A program made the translations under genes and the position numbers. 64,000 nt of DNA from Vibrio spartinae. Lineage in GTDB: Bacteria > Pseudomonadota > Gammaproteobacteria > Enterobacterales > Vibrionaceae. How positions within the stretch are numbered: position 1 is the stretch's first letter; the number at the start of each line of letters is the position of its first letter. The notes under the pieces are model-generated. The model ran no database searches, was not told the DNA's origin, and worked only from the letters and a program-made list of their open reading frames with translations. The stretch is taken from assembly GCF_024347135.1 (NCBI RefSeq), contig NZ_AP024907.1:3029001-3093000 (forward strand). Direction: 5' to 3'. Of the stretch, positions 1 to 9,370 are shown piece by piece.

Positions 1-3000
1 CTGACCACTGTGGCCAGATGCGGGCAATATAAGCATTTTGCCCTTCACCGCCAACCGCACTAAAGTCATTACCGATAAAGGCATCTTGCATTTTCTTTGC
101 TGCTTTTTCTTCATCTTCATGCCATTCCCGCTGACGATTGAAATTTGCTTCAATCCCAGCCAACGCAACTTGCGGAAAATAAGCTAAAGGATGATTCATT
201 CCCTCGACGTAGAGCCGGACGAACTCATCCAAATAAGCTTGGGCTTGTTGGGCATCGATCTCTGGATAATAGAGGTGCTGAACCCCATTCTTACGCTCAT
301 AACCGATAAGATGTGTCGGACATGATTCACCCATAACGGCCACAGCAAGATGATCCAGCCATGCTGACAAATAATCCTGCGCACGTATGCGACCGACCCG
401 ATAGCGCACCAGACCGGATTGAAAATAGTGAGTCACCCAGCCAAGTAATTGGATTGGCCGCTCATCCCCCAACGCTGTGGTATAGAGATTTAGTTCACAG
501 TCGGGCTGCGGTTGCTGACATAGTCCGTCGATGACCTCTGTCAGTGCGAGCGCTTGTTCATAATGCTCGCGAAATTCAAGTTCACCGAAAGCCCCGACAG
601 GGAGTTGTCCTTGTGCCCGCTTTGATTGAATAAAATAATCAACCTGCTGCGCTTCTGACCGTTGCGTTTCTGACCGTTGTACAGTCATGTCTGCATGACT
701 TTCCTGCCCCGCGGCACTGCGACGCGCATCAAGCAAGACGGCCACTAATTCATCTAACAGTTGATAGCGTGCCAGACCATTGAGTGAAAACGGCTCTTCA
801 TCTTGCAATGACACCAACTCATTTTCAAACCAGACACGCAAACGACGATTGAAAAAATACTGAGCCGGCAAACGCCAAAAGCGTTGTAATTCGACAAAGT
901 CCAGTTCTAATGGAAATGCCACATCCGCAAAAAAATCAGGTAATTGTGCCGCCTCAGCCATTGGCTCGGGTAACGCTGTTCCCGTTGCTGCCGGGAGCCA
1001 CTCTCTGGCATAACTACCGTGAGGGCTGGTAAATGCATCCGGACTGTACGGCACCATCGGGTGAGACAAAGTCATCTGTTGGACCAGCCGATCACCGGAG
1101 GTATCACTGGCAAGCGCTTGATCGCCATCCAGACAATAATTCTGATGGCAATACGCCACCAGCTCACTCACCAGAACCGATGGCAAACTGAGACTATTAT
1201 CTTGAACTGAACGTCCGACATAACTGATATACAGCCGCTCCCGGGCGGAGAGCAATGCTTCAAGAAACAGATAGCGATCATCATCCCGGCGTGAACGATC
1301 ACCGGGGCGAGCCTGCTCTGTCATTAAATCAAACCCTTCGGCTGGCACCGTTCGAGGGTAAACCCCGTCGTTCATCCCCAGTAAGCAAAGCACCCGGAAA
1401 GGAATCGAGCGCATTGGCATCAGGGTACAGAAATTGACTTGCCCGGCTAAAAAACGCTGACTGACCCGGGCATTGGATAACTGCCCGGTAAGATAGTGAT
1501 ATAAAATGTCCGGCGCAATCGGCGCTTCATAGTGAGCGTCCTGTAATTGTTCCTGCAGGTGACTGAGTGTATCGCGGATGTGCTGAAAGCTGACTTCCTC
1601 TTCCACCGAAGCAACAAAAAAATCATCAAGCAAAGCATGGAGTAACTCACGCCATTCGGCAACCGCCAACGTCTGTCGCAACTGCTGGCGGTAATCCCGA
1701 ACCCGGCTGATAAACGCAGCCAGTTTGCCGGCCAACTCAGCGTCAAGCCCCTGAATCTCGTTATACGGGGCAACATTGTGATCATCCAGTTCCAGCATGG
1801 TTGCTGAATCAGACATAGCATAGCCCGCGAGCATTCGGTCAATCCCGAACTCCCATGTGTTTTGTCGTGTCGGCGGTAAATCGAATTCACTCGCGGTCTG
1901 CTCATTCAGCCCCCAGCGAATGCCGGACGCTTCCACCCAACCCTTCGCCTGTAAAAATTCGGCTTCATTGATATCAAACCGCGCCATCATCGTCGGGGTT
2001 TCCAACAATTCGAGTAACTCCGAGGCGAGACAGCGGGAACGCGGCAACTGAAGCAAACGCATGAATGCCTGCAAAACCGGGGATTCTTGATCCGCAGTGC
2101 GGTCAGAGATGGAAAAAGGAATATAGCGCTCAGCGGATGCATTACCGAAAACGGCCTCAATCACCGGACTGTAGGTATTGATATCGGCAACCATCACGAT
2201 CACATCCCGGGGCTTGAGATCTGGGTGACGGTCAAACAATGACAAGAGCTCATCATGCAGGACTTCCACTTCTCGCAGCGGACTATGACACAGATGAATC
2301 GACACAGAATCATCACCGTTATCGATCGGTTGCTTGTGCTCGCTGGAGGTCAGAATCTGATCATTCTGATGTTCTTCGAGATGAAGAATATCGGCCTGAA
2401 TCTGATGTAATAGCGTGTCCCGGGGTGTTTCAATAAAAAACTCATGTTCTTCACTTTCAATCTGCGACAGCAGGTAAAGGTTATCTCGCCCAAGTTTCCC
2501 CATTGACGCCAGCAAGCTATTCCCGACCGCTTGCTGCAAATGCAGTTCATCCTCAAGATTGGCGTCGATTCCCCCTTTTAATGGCGAGCGTTCGCCACCT
2601 GTAACCCATTGGCCTTGCTGTAATACAACCTGTTTACGTTTCAGACTCGCAACGCGGGCCAGATATTTTCGGTCCCGAATTTCCCCCCAATAATGTTGAC
2701 ACGGATTGGTTAACATCAGGTGGACATCGGTCTGCTCTCCCAGAGCTTGCAGCGCATCCAGATAACGAGGCGGCAGTGCTGTGATACCAAAAATAAACAA
2801 CCGTTTGGGCAAAATCCCGTCTGGAACCCGGGTCTGTTGTAACAGTTCAATAAACTGTTGATACAAGTTGCCCCGGTGATAATGCGACTGCCCCAACCGC
2901 TTGGTGTCCTCAAACAACCGTTGCCACAATAGCGGTTGCCACGGATGGCGTTCAGCCAGTGACTCAATGGGTTTATCGGCTTCCCAACGCTCAATCCAGT

Positions 3001-3430
3001 CAGGGCGATACACCAAGTAACCATCGAAGATATCGGCAATTTTTTCAGCCAGCTGAAATCGTTTCAACGCTGAATTGTCATCCGCCAGATACTGCTGTAA
3101 CGGCATGAACTCGGCTTGATCGAGCATTTCCGGTAAAAGTCGCATCAACTTCCAAGTCATGGCCGCTTTATTGAAGGCACTTCGCTTCGGCACATCCGGT
3201 AACACACTGGAAAACATCTCCCAGATAAATGTCGCCGGCAACGGAAAATCAATGTTCGCCGTGATGCCAAGCTCCTGCGCCAACGCCATTTTCAGCCACT
3301 GCGACATCCCCGGACTCTGAACCAAAATTTGCTCGGCTTCAAACGGGTGAGTCAATGGATCACTTTGAATCAAATGAACCAGCAGGATCTTGAGCGTATC
3401 AAGTTGATTGGAGTGATAAACAGTAAACAA
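1..3430 (-). CDS. recC: RecC, exonuclease V gamma subunit (3' end missing)
   Basis: RecC is the Chi-recognising subunit of the RecBCD helicase-nuclease, which processes double-strand ends for RecA. The minus-strand frame is open without a stop from 3430 to the window edge, about 1143 codons. It starts with a RecC-like N-terminus (FTVYHSNQLDTLKILLVHLI) and, near the left edge, reads NAYIARIWPQW, which aligns by eye with the last ~30 residues of E. coli RecC; only a short C-terminal tail should be missing. Internal stretches such as DFVELQRFWRLPAQYFFNRR are typical. The start is TTG at 3430: a TAA stop lies in frame two codons upstream, so no ATG is available, and no strong Shine-Dalgarno is visible. 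It is transcribed away from the LysR gene at 3568; recB/recD would be expected beyond the left edge. Confidence 0.95.
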   Translation of the reverse strand, partial: MFTVYHSNQLDTLKILLVHLIQSDPLTHPFEAEQILVQSPGMSQWLKMALAQELGITANIDFPLPATFIWEMFSSVLPDVPKRSAFNKAAMTWKLMRLLPEMLDQAEFMPLQQYLADDNSALKRFQLAEKIADIFDGYLVYRPDWIERWEADKPIESLAERHPWQPLLWQRLFEDTKRLGQSHYHRGNLYQQFIELLQQTRVPDGILPKRLFIFGITALPPRYLDALQALGEQTDVHLMLTNPCQHYWGEIRDRKYLARVASLKRKQVVLQQGQWVTGGERSPLKGGIDANLEDELHLQQAVGNSLLASMGKLGRDNLYLLSQIESEEHEFFIETPRDTLLHQIQADILHLEEHQNDQILTSSEHKQPIDNGDDSVSIHLCHSPLREVEVLHDELLSLFDRHPDLKPRDVIVMVADINTYSPVIEAVFGNASAERYIPFSISDRTADQESPVLQAFMRLLQLPRSRCLASELLELLETPTMMARFDINEAEFLQAKGWVEASGIRWGLNEQTASEFDLPPTRQNTWEFGIDRMLAGYAMSDSATMLELDDHNVAPYNEIQGLDAELAGKLAAFISRVRDYRQQLRQTLAVAEWRELLHALLDDFFVASVEEEVSFQHIRDTLSHLQEQLQDAHYEAPIAPDILYHYLTGQLSNARVSQRFLAGQVNFCTLMPMRSIPFRVLCLLGMNDGVYPRTVPAEGFDLMTEQARPGDRSRRDDDRYLFLEALLSARERLYISYVGRSVQDNSLSLPSVLVSELVAYCHQNYCLDGDQALASDTSGDRLVQQMTLSHPMVPYSPDAFTSPHGSYAREWLPAATGTALPEPMAEAAQLPDFFADVAFPLELDFVELQRFWRLPAQYFFNRRLRVWFENELVSLQDEEPFSLNGLARYQLLDELVAVLLDARRSAAGQESHADMTVQRSETQRSEAQQVDYFIQSKRAQGQLPVGAFGELEFREHYEQALALTEVIDGLCQQPQPDCELNLYTTALGDERPIQLLGWVTHYFQSGLVRYRVGRIRAQDYLSAWLDHLAVAVMGESCPTHLIGYERKNGVQHLYYPEIDAQQAQAYLDEFVRLYVEGMNHPLAYFPQVALAGIEANFNRQREWHEDEEKAAKKMQDAFIGNDFSAVGGEGQNAYIARIWPQWS

Positions 3431-3567
3431 GTATTATCCGGATTGAGAAATCATCATTGTTGACTAGATTAGCATATTGCCTGTTAGCTTTCCCATGTCA
3501 CCGACTTGAATAAAAAGATAAAATATCGAAAGATGTAGATTCTTATCCGTTGAAAATCGAATCCAAT

Positions 3568-4464
3568 ATGCTCACTCATATCACCCTCCGACAATTGCAC
3601 ATTTTTACGGTCGTCACCCGTAACAAGACCCTCACAGAAGCTTCCGAAGAGCTATTTTTGTCCAAAGCAGCCGTAAGTATGGCGCTCTCAGAGCTGGAGA
3701 AACAGTTGGGACATGTGTTATTTGACCGGGTGAATCATCGCCTGATTCTCAATCAGGAAGGCAGAAAGCTGCTCCCCTTAGCGGATGAGCTGTTAAACCG
3801 GGCCAATAATATTCCCCTATTATTTGAGCACGAAAACCGGCTATACGGTCAATTGCGGATTGGCGCCAGTGATACCATCGGCAATCAAGTCGCGCCTTAT
3901 CTTCTGAGTCACTTCCGGCAACAGTTTCAGCACAGTACACAAACATTATTTATTTCTAACTCGGCACAAATTTGCCAAAAGCTGGTTGATTATGAGCTGG
4001 ATATTGCCCTGATCGAGGGGAAAACGTTACATCCGGCCTTAGTGTCCAAACAATTTAGCCAAGATGAGATGTGCATCATCTGTGCGCCTGAACATCGGCT
4101 TACTCAAAAAACCGACATCCAGTTATCGGATTTCGAGCATAGCCAGTGGTTGCTACGCGAAGCGGGTTCCGGTTCCAGAGAATTCTTTCTCCGCACTATC
4201 GCGCCCCGTTTGGAAAGATGGTATGAAGCATTTGAACTCAATACGACCGAAGCATTGATTAACGGCGTATCCGCCGGGTTAGGATTCGGGTGTCTGTCCC
4301 GATTAGCGGCCAAAGCGGCTTTACAAGATGGTCGGGTTGTCTCGTTATCAGTCCCTTTGGATATGCGCCGACGCTTTTGGTTGCTGGTCCATAAAGAAAA
4401 ATATCAAAACCCGCTGTTGAAATGCTTTATCCAATTTTGCTTTGAATGGCGTCGCAATGAATAG
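3568..4464 (+). CDS. LysR-family regulator, YeiE-like
   Basis: A 298-residue LysR-type transcriptional regulator. An N-terminal winged helix (LRQLHIFTVVTRNKTLTEAS and the following ~40 residues) is followed by a periplasmic-binding-protein-like effector domain. Segments such as GASDTIGNQVAPYLLSHF and REAGSGSREFF resemble E. coli YeiE as I remember it. The frame is open upstream to a TTG at 3550, but family alignment favours the ATG at 3568; neither has a clear ribosome-binding site. It is divergent from recC with about 140 bases between them. LysR regulators often control a divergent neighbour, but a link to recC is not expected and the target is unknown. Confidence 0.85.
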   Translation: MLTHITLRQLHIFTVVTRNKTLTEASEELFLSKAAVSMALSELEKQLGHVLFDRVNHRLILNQEGRKLLPLADELLNRANNIPLLFEHENRLYGQLRIGASDTIGNQVAPYLLSHFRQQFQHSTQTLFISNSAQICQKLVDYELDIALIEGKTLHPALVSKQFSQDEMCIICAPEHRLTQKTDIQLSDFEHSQWLLREAGSGSREFFLRTIAPRLERWYEAFELNTTEALINGVSAGLGFGCLSRLAAKAALQDGRVVSLSVPLDMRRRFWLLVHKEKYQNPLLKCFIQFCFEWRRNE

Positions 4465-4479
4465 ACTTACGCGCGTTTT

Positions 4480-4499
4480 TACTGTATAAAATAACAGTG
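4480..4499 (+). promoter_or_regulatory. LexA (SOS) box before yebG
   Basis: The core CTGT (4482-4485), eight A/T bases, ACAG (4494-4497) is an exact match to the CTGT-N8-ACAG LexA operator. It lies 33 bases before the yebG ATG, where a repressor would block the promoter. YebG is a known SOS gene in E. coli, so site and gene support each other. Confidence 0.93.
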
Positions 4500-4531
4500 T
4501 TTCATCATTCAACCAAAACAGAGGAATTACC

Positions 4532-4843
4532 ATGGCTGTAATCGTCAAGTACGTGGTCGAGCGGAATGGAGAAGAAAAAATGACTTTTACCTCTAAAGCC
4601 GAGGCAGATGCTTATGACAAAATGCTCGATATGGCAGATGAATTATTCACTTTACTCGGCAAGAGTGAGTTACTGGATAATGAAGAAAAACAAGAAGAAT
4701 TGGCAATGTATCTGGCACAGAACAAAGAAGAAGTGCTGTACGCCTTAGGTGCTAAACGCAGACCGGCACCAGCCAAACCCAAATCAGAGAAGAAGCCAGC
4801 TCCCAAAGCAGCCGCCACAGACTCCGATGATCAAGCGGCCTGA
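4532..4843 (+). CDS. yebG: YebG, SOS-induced small protein
   Basis: A 103-residue protein of the YebG family: conserved N-terminal part (MAVIVKYVVERNGEEKMTF, then an acidic helix-rich segment DKMLDMADELFTLL) and a low-complexity Lys/Pro/Ala tail (residues ~75-103). YebG is DNA-damage inducible and LexA regulated; its molecular role is not settled. The start ATG at 4532 is preceded by a good ribosome-binding site (agagga, 4520-4525) and by the LexA box at 4480-4499. It appears to be monocistronic, with ~200 bases to dapD. Confidence 0.93.
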   Translation: MAVIVKYVVERNGEEKMTFTSKAEADAYDKMLDMADELFTLLGKSELLDNEEKQEELAMYLAQNKEEVLYALGAKRRPAPAKPKSEKKPAPKAAATDSDDQAA

Positions 4844-5046
4844 TTGAAGTTTTCTTTATAGGGTGATATATCGCTAAAACGACAACGCATATCAATTGAC
4901 AGACGTTCTGCGTTTGCAGGCTTTCATCCTGTGTCGTGGCTCTTTATGATGGTCATATCTGATTTCAGTGCCCGCGTTGCTGACTCAAACGAACGGCTCA
5001 ACAGCATGAGTCAACGTCACAACGCGATTCATCAACGGAGAACACA

Positions 5047-6075
5047 ATGGCTTATTTTGCACTAGCGCTTGGAACAGCAACGAAAAACCGTGACGGAAAA
5101 ATTATCGAAGCGTATTTTCCAACCCCGATTCTCAACCCGAGTGATGCTTTGGTTTCCCAATTGGCCACCATACTCGACTATCAGGGTGGCAACGAAACAC
5201 TTGAAGTCACTCAGGCGCAAGCCGCTGAGCTGGCGCAAGCATTTCAGTCTGAGCATGAGGCTAGCGCTGTTTTTGCAACTCAGGCTGCATCATCTGAACA
5301 ACCGCTTGTCGGGGTTATTCTGGCAAGTGATGATAAACCGCAAACTGTCGCAGAAGGATTCCTGAAGCTTCAGTTGATCTCACATCGCTTAGTTCAGCCA
5401 CACGGCATTGTATTGGATGGCATCTTCGGCCTGCTCCACAACATTGCCTGGACCAGCGAAGGGCCGATTGACTTACCGGAACTCCCTGAACGCCAAATGG
5501 CTGCGCGTCTGGCTGGTCGAGCCCTCAGTGTTGACTGTGTCGATAAGTTTCCGAAGATGGTTGACTACGTGGTACCGGCAGGCGTGCGGATTGCAGATAC
5601 CTCACGCGTTCGCCTAGGCGCACATGTGGGCGAAGGCACCACGGTCATGCATGAAGGTTTTATCAACTTTAATGCAGGAACAACGGGGGTCAGCATGGTT
5701 GAAGGCCGGATTTCTGCGGGCGTGCTTGTCGGCAACGGTTCAGATATCGGTGGCGGTGCATCCATCATGGGAACACTCTCTGGCGGCGGTAAAGTCGTTG
5801 TGTCTATCGGTGAAAACTCGCTCCTCGGTGCCAATGCCGGGCTGGGCTTCCCGCTGGGCGATCGTTGTACGCTTGAATCTGGCTTATATGTTACCGCCGG
5901 AACCAAAGTCCAAATGCTGGATAAAGATGGCAACAAAGTTGAAGTCGTCAAAGCGCGTGATTTAGCCGGAGTCTCCGATCTGCTCTTCAGACGAAACTCT
6001 CAGACCGGACAGGTCGAGTGTCTCGCCAACAAGTCAGCAGTAGAACTCAACGATGAGCTTCACAGCAATAACTAA
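5047..6075 (+). CDS. dapD: 2,3,4,5-tetrahydropyridine-2,6-dicarboxylate N-succinyltransferase
   Basis: DapD transfers a succinyl group from succinyl-CoA to tetrahydrodipicolinate in the lysine/diaminopimelate pathway, which supplies peptidoglycan. At 342 residues this is the long DapD type found in Vibrio and Pseudomonas rather than the ~274-residue E. coli type. The second half shows the left-handed beta-helix of hexapeptide transferases (for example VGEGTTVMHEGFINFNAG and GNGSDIGGGASIMGTLSGGG, residues ~195-250). The ATG has a good upstream site (cggaga). The gene stands alone between yebG and the deaminase and ends in a strong terminator. Confidence 0.95.
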   Translation: MAYFALALGTATKNRDGKIIEAYFPTPILNPSDALVSQLATILDYQGGNETLEVTQAQAAELAQAFQSEHEASAVFATQAASSEQPLVGVILASDDKPQTVAEGFLKLQLISHRLVQPHGIVLDGIFGLLHNIAWTSEGPIDLPELPERQMAARLAGRALSVDCVDKFPKMVDYVVPAGVRIADTSRVRLGAHVGEGTTVMHEGFINFNAGTTGVSMVEGRISAGVLVGNGSDIGGGASIMGTLSGGGKVVVSIGENSLLGANAGLGFPLGDRCTLESGLYVTAGTKVQMLDKDGNKVEVVKARDLAGVSDLLFRRNSQTGQVECLANKSAVELNDELHSNN

Positions 6076-6126
6076 GCATGATGCATGAATTCATCATTTG
6101 AATTCATCGCTCCTTGATTAAAATCC

Positions 6127-6155
6127 AAAGCCGGCCCTGATGGGTCGGCTTTTTT
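6127..6155 (+). terminator. Rho-independent terminator of dapD
   Basis: Arms AAAGCCG (6127-6133) and CGGCTTT (6146-6152) with an inner CCC/GGG pair around a TGAT loop, followed by a T run to 6155. It lies about 50 bases after the dapD stop. Confidence 0.9.
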
Positions 6156-6369
6156 GTGATGACATTCATCAGCCCCCTGTCGATTAAACTCAGTAGAAAG
6201 CGTCACTTCTTTGCCAGAGAAGTGATGAAGAACACAGATTTTTTCAGTAGAATCCGTGGCACAGAGATAATGGCGGGTAAAACACATTCATCATACACCG
6301 CTATCATGAGCAAATATTCGTGAATCGCTTGATTCACTGTAGAGTTACCTGATTGTCACAGAGGCAGAT

Positions 6370-7383
6370 ATGCAAAACTTTATCCAGAATCTCCCCAAAG
6401 TAGAGTTACATCTTCATGTTGAAGGCACACTCGAACCAGAATTGATGTTTCAACTGGCAAAACGTAATCAGGTCAATATCCCCTTCCAGACACCAGAAGA
6501 AGTCCGGGCCGCTTATCAGTTTAGCAATCTGCAATCTTTCCTTGATATCTATTATCAAGGTGCGGATGTGTTGATTCATGAACAGGACTTTTTTGACCTG
6601 ACTTGGGCCTACCTCCTACGCTGTCAGGCTGACCATGTGATTCATACTGAAATATTTTTTGACCCACAGACGCATACCGCCCGTGGCGTCGCCTTTCAAA
6701 CAATCATCAACGGTATCTCCGCTGCATTAGACAAAGCCAAGCAAGAGCTGGGGATTTCCAGTCAGTTGATCATGTGTTTCCTGCGTCATCTCAGCGAAGC
6801 TGATGCCATTGAAACTTTAAAACAAGCTCTGCCTTATCAGGATAAAATTGTCGGTGTCGGGCTGGATTCTTCAGAGCAAGGTCATCCACCGGAAAAATTT
6901 GCCCGAGTATTTCAAATGGCGCGAGATGCGGGTTTTATTCCCGTCGCTCATGCAGGAGAAGAAGGCCCTGCCAGTAATATTGATGATGCTTTGAACCTCT
7001 TGGGGGTACAACGGGTTGATCACGGAGTTCGCTGTGTCGAAGACCCACAACTCGTGCAACAACTGGCCAAGACACGCATGCCGCTCACGGTTTGCCCCCT
7101 TTCCAATATCAAGTTACGCGTCTTTGATGATATGCAACAACACAACATCGTCGAGTTATTAAGACAAGGACTCTGCGTCACCATCAACTCTGATGATCCG
7201 TCTTATTTCGGTGGCTACATGACTGATAATTTCCTTGCCGTTGCCAACGCCCACGAGATAACGCATGCTGAACTCGCTCAGTTCACATTCAATGCGATTG
7301 AAGCCAGCTTTATCTCAGCCGCAGAAAAAGCACGCATGGCAGCAGAAGTTGAAGCTTATCTCAATCACACCGATACAAAATAA
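6370..7383 (+). CDS. Adenosine/adenine deaminase family enzyme (probably adenine deaminase)
   Basis: A 337-residue metal-dependent purine deaminase. Metal ligands of the amidohydrolase fold are visible: HLHVEG near residue 14, HAGEEG near 198, and SDDPSYFGG near 278. The segment EIFFDPQTHTARGV (~residue 95) is what I know from adenine deaminases of this family, whereas true adenosine deaminases usually carry a RFAP-type motif there; adenine to hypoxanthine is therefore the more likely reaction. Vibrio genomes commonly label this gene add. Its 294-base upstream region holds the dapD terminator and an 8-bp hairpin (arms 6203-6210/6218-6225); the adenine riboswitch core known before V. vulnificus add is not there. 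The gamma-glutamylcyclotransferase-like gene follows after 25 bases, probably co-transcribed. Confidence 0.88.
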   Translation: MQNFIQNLPKVELHLHVEGTLEPELMFQLAKRNQVNIPFQTPEEVRAAYQFSNLQSFLDIYYQGADVLIHEQDFFDLTWAYLLRCQADHVIHTEIFFDPQTHTARGVAFQTIINGISAALDKAKQELGISSQLIMCFLRHLSEADAIETLKQALPYQDKIVGVGLDSSEQGHPPEKFARVFQMARDAGFIPVAHAGEEGPASNIDDALNLLGVQRVDHGVRCVEDPQLVQQLAKTRMPLTVCPLSNIKLRVFDDMQQHNIVELLRQGLCVTINSDDPSYFGGYMTDNFLAVANAHEITHAELAQFTFNAIEASFISAAEKARMAAEVEAYLNHTDTK

Positions 7384-7408
7384 AGAACAGCATAGCAGCG
7401 GAGGTTTT

Positions 7409-7969
7409 GTGGCAATTTACATTTTTGGGTACGGGAGCCTGATGAATTCATCGTCACGACAGTTGACCGGACAGACAGGTTTAACCTGTCCGGCTGTGGT
7501 TGAGGGTTTAACCCGCACTTGGGGAATCGTGGATGACAGCTATCAGGCTTCACCGCTGATTGCTCAGCTCGGTGACGGCATCGTGAATGGGGTACTGCTC
7601 AATGTATCAACCGAAGGACTGGCTCAGTTTGACCAGCGTGAACGGGGATATCATCGCATCCAGTTGGCGTCTGCCAACATCGAAACGGAATTGCCACTCA
7701 CCGATAAAGATACCGTGTGGGTTTATGTCAAGCATCAGCCCATGCCACCGAGTCATGAGAGCCCAATCCTGCAAACGTACATCGATACGGTTCTCACCGG
7801 CTGCCTTGAAGTTTCAGAGGCCTTTGCACACCTTTTCGTCAAACACACGCATGGTTGGTCGCATCCACTGGAGAATGATCGCCACGCCCCCAAATATGAG
7901 AATTATGCGGGAATTCATCCGGAACATTGGCCTAAAATCGACCAACTCCTCACTCAGATCCAATCCTGA
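7409..7969 (+). CDS. Gamma-glutamylcyclotransferase-fold protein
   Basis: A 186-residue protein of the AIG2/gamma-glutamylcyclotransferase fold. The N-terminal IFGYGSLMNS motif (residues ~5-14) binds the gamma-glutamyl group in this fold, and QRERGYHRI (~residue 70) holds the likely catalytic glutamate. The frame is open further upstream into the deaminase gene, but the GTG at 7409 has an excellent Shine-Dalgarno (gcggaggt, 7398-7405) and fits the family N-terminus. It lies 25 bases behind the deaminase gene and before a terminator, so the two probably form an operon. The real substrate (glutathione-derived or other gamma-glutamyl amines) cannot be told from sequence. Confidence 0.85.
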   Translation: MAIYIFGYGSLMNSSSRQLTGQTGLTCPAVVEGLTRTWGIVDDSYQASPLIAQLGDGIVNGVLLNVSTEGLAQFDQRERGYHRIQLASANIETELPLTDKDTVWVYVKHQPMPPSHESPILQTYIDTVLTGCLEVSEAFAHLFVKHTHGWSHPLENDRHAPKYENYAGIHPEHWPKIDQLLTQIQS

Positions 7970-7977
7970 CAATTCAC

Positions 7978-8007
7978 GGCCTCTTCACTGAGGCCTTATT
8001 TTATTTT
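7978..8007 (+). terminator. Terminator after the deaminase operon
   Basis: Perfect stem GGCCTC (7978-7983) / GAGGCC (7990-7995) with a six-base loop, followed by a T-rich tract to 8007. Confidence 0.85.
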
Positions 8008-8201
8008 GCCCTCACGAAAGCTCAGACTTTTGCGGTCGCTACATTTTTATGCCTGCACGTTCATGATAGAATCCGCGTGTTTACAGAAAATATCACCAAG
8101 ATGGCAACATCCGAAGACATAGTCCCATCTTTATCTAACGGGCTGTGATGTCATCGTTTCGCTGCGCCATATTTTATCTGAATGATGTATAGAGGAATGT
8201 A

Positions 8202-9203
8202 ATGGCAACGATAAAAGATGTTGCACGAGAAGCCGGTGTGTCCGTCGCAACCGTGTCGCGTGTCGTGAATCAGTCTCCGAAAGCCAGTCAGTCATCCATT
8301 ACAGCGGTCAAAGCCGCAATGCAAAAATTAGGCTATCGTCCCAATGCCGCAGCCCGGGCTCTGGTGAGTCAAAGCACCAATATTATCGGTGTTCTGGTCA
8401 ATGATGCGTCTGATCCATTTTTTGGCACACTGGTGAAAGCCGTCGATAAAGTCGCCCATGAGAATGGTAAGCAGGTGTTGATCGGTCATGGTTACCATCA
8501 TGCGGAACACGAACGCAAGGCGATAGAGCTATTGATCAACAGCCGTTGTGATGCACTGGTCATTCATGCGAAAGCACTTTCTGATGACGAGCTGATCGAC
8601 TATGCCCGGGAGGTCAAGTCGATGGTATTGATTAATCGTTACATTCCAGAAATCGCTGATCGCTGTATCTCTCTGGATAATTTTAAAGGGGCATATCTGG
8701 CGACAGAATATCTGATTAAAAATGGACATAAAAATATTGCTTGCATCAGTTCTTCACACCCGATTGAAGATACCGAGCAACGTATTTCCGGATACAAAGC
8801 CGCCCTGCATGATTATGGTATTTCGCTGCCTGCCAGTTATATTGAGCAAGCTGAACCCAATACCGAAGGGGGCGAAATCGCCACCACAAACTTATTGCTA
8901 AAATCACTGGATATCACAGCGATCGTGGCCTACAACGATAATATGGCAGCGGGTGCAATCTTTGTGTTACAAGAAAACGGCCTGACGTTACCGGATCAAA
9001 TCTCGATTGTCGGCTTTGATGATGCGTTAATTTCTCGCTATGTCAGTCCCAAATTAACCACAGTTCTCTACCCGATTCAACTGATGGGAGAGCAAGCCGC
9101 ACAACTGGCACTCAATCTGGCCAAAGGTACTCAATCAGACTCACAACCGTTGCGTTTTTCGCCCACATTAGTCAGACGGGATTCCGTTAAAAAACAAGCC
9201 TAA
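8202..9203 (+). CDS. galR: GalR/GalS-type LacI-family repressor
   Basis: A 333-residue LacI-family regulator. The helix-turn-helix and hinge (TIKDVAREAGVSVATVSRVV, then NAAARALV) are followed by a sugar-binding domain. Similarity to E. coli GalR extends over the full length: SDPFFGTLVKAVDKVA, LINSRCDALVIHAK, SIVGFDDALISRYVSPKLTT, FSPTLVRRDSV. In E. coli GalR responds to galactose and represses gal genes. No gal or lac genes lie beside it here, so its targets are outside the window. The ATG has a good site (agaggaatgta). Confidence 0.88.
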   Translation: MATIKDVAREAGVSVATVSRVVNQSPKASQSSITAVKAAMQKLGYRPNAAARALVSQSTNIIGVLVNDASDPFFGTLVKAVDKVAHENGKQVLIGHGYHHAEHERKAIELLINSRCDALVIHAKALSDDELIDYAREVKSMVLINRYIPEIADRCISLDNFKGAYLATEYLIKNGHKNIACISSSHPIEDTEQRISGYKAALHDYGISLPASYIEQAEPNTEGGEIATTNLLLKSLDITAIVAYNDNMAAGAIFVLQENGLTLPDQISIVGFDDALISRYVSPKLTTVLYPIQLMGEQAAQLALNLAKGTQSDSQPLRFSPTLVRRDSVKKQA

Positions 9204-9370
9204 CTGCTCGTCAAAAACCGCAGAGCAGAACCACAGATTCGAGTCCGCGGCTGCCACCAATGGGGAGCACGAAAAGAATGCATTTTTTCGACAACTGACT
9301 GCTATTTTTATGCATAATTCTTCTAAACTAAAATAAGGCATTGGTGAGAAATCGTAGCAAGGGTATCGAC

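Noticed and set aside
1447..1905. 152-codon minus-strand frame inside recC
   Set aside because: Out of frame with RecC, whose frame is open and conserved on both sides; no family resemblance.
5565..5951. 128-codon minus-strand frame inside dapD
   Set aside because: It is antisense to a clear dapD; its Pro/Ser/Thr-rich product is the shadow of the Gly-rich beta-helix repeat.
6156..6369. Possible adenine riboswitch before the deaminase gene
   Set aside because: The conserved purine-riboswitch core and loop sequences are not present; only a simple 8-bp hairpin is seen.
8101..8148. 15-codon ATG frame before galR
   Set aside because: No ribosome-binding site and no attenuator-like structure after it.
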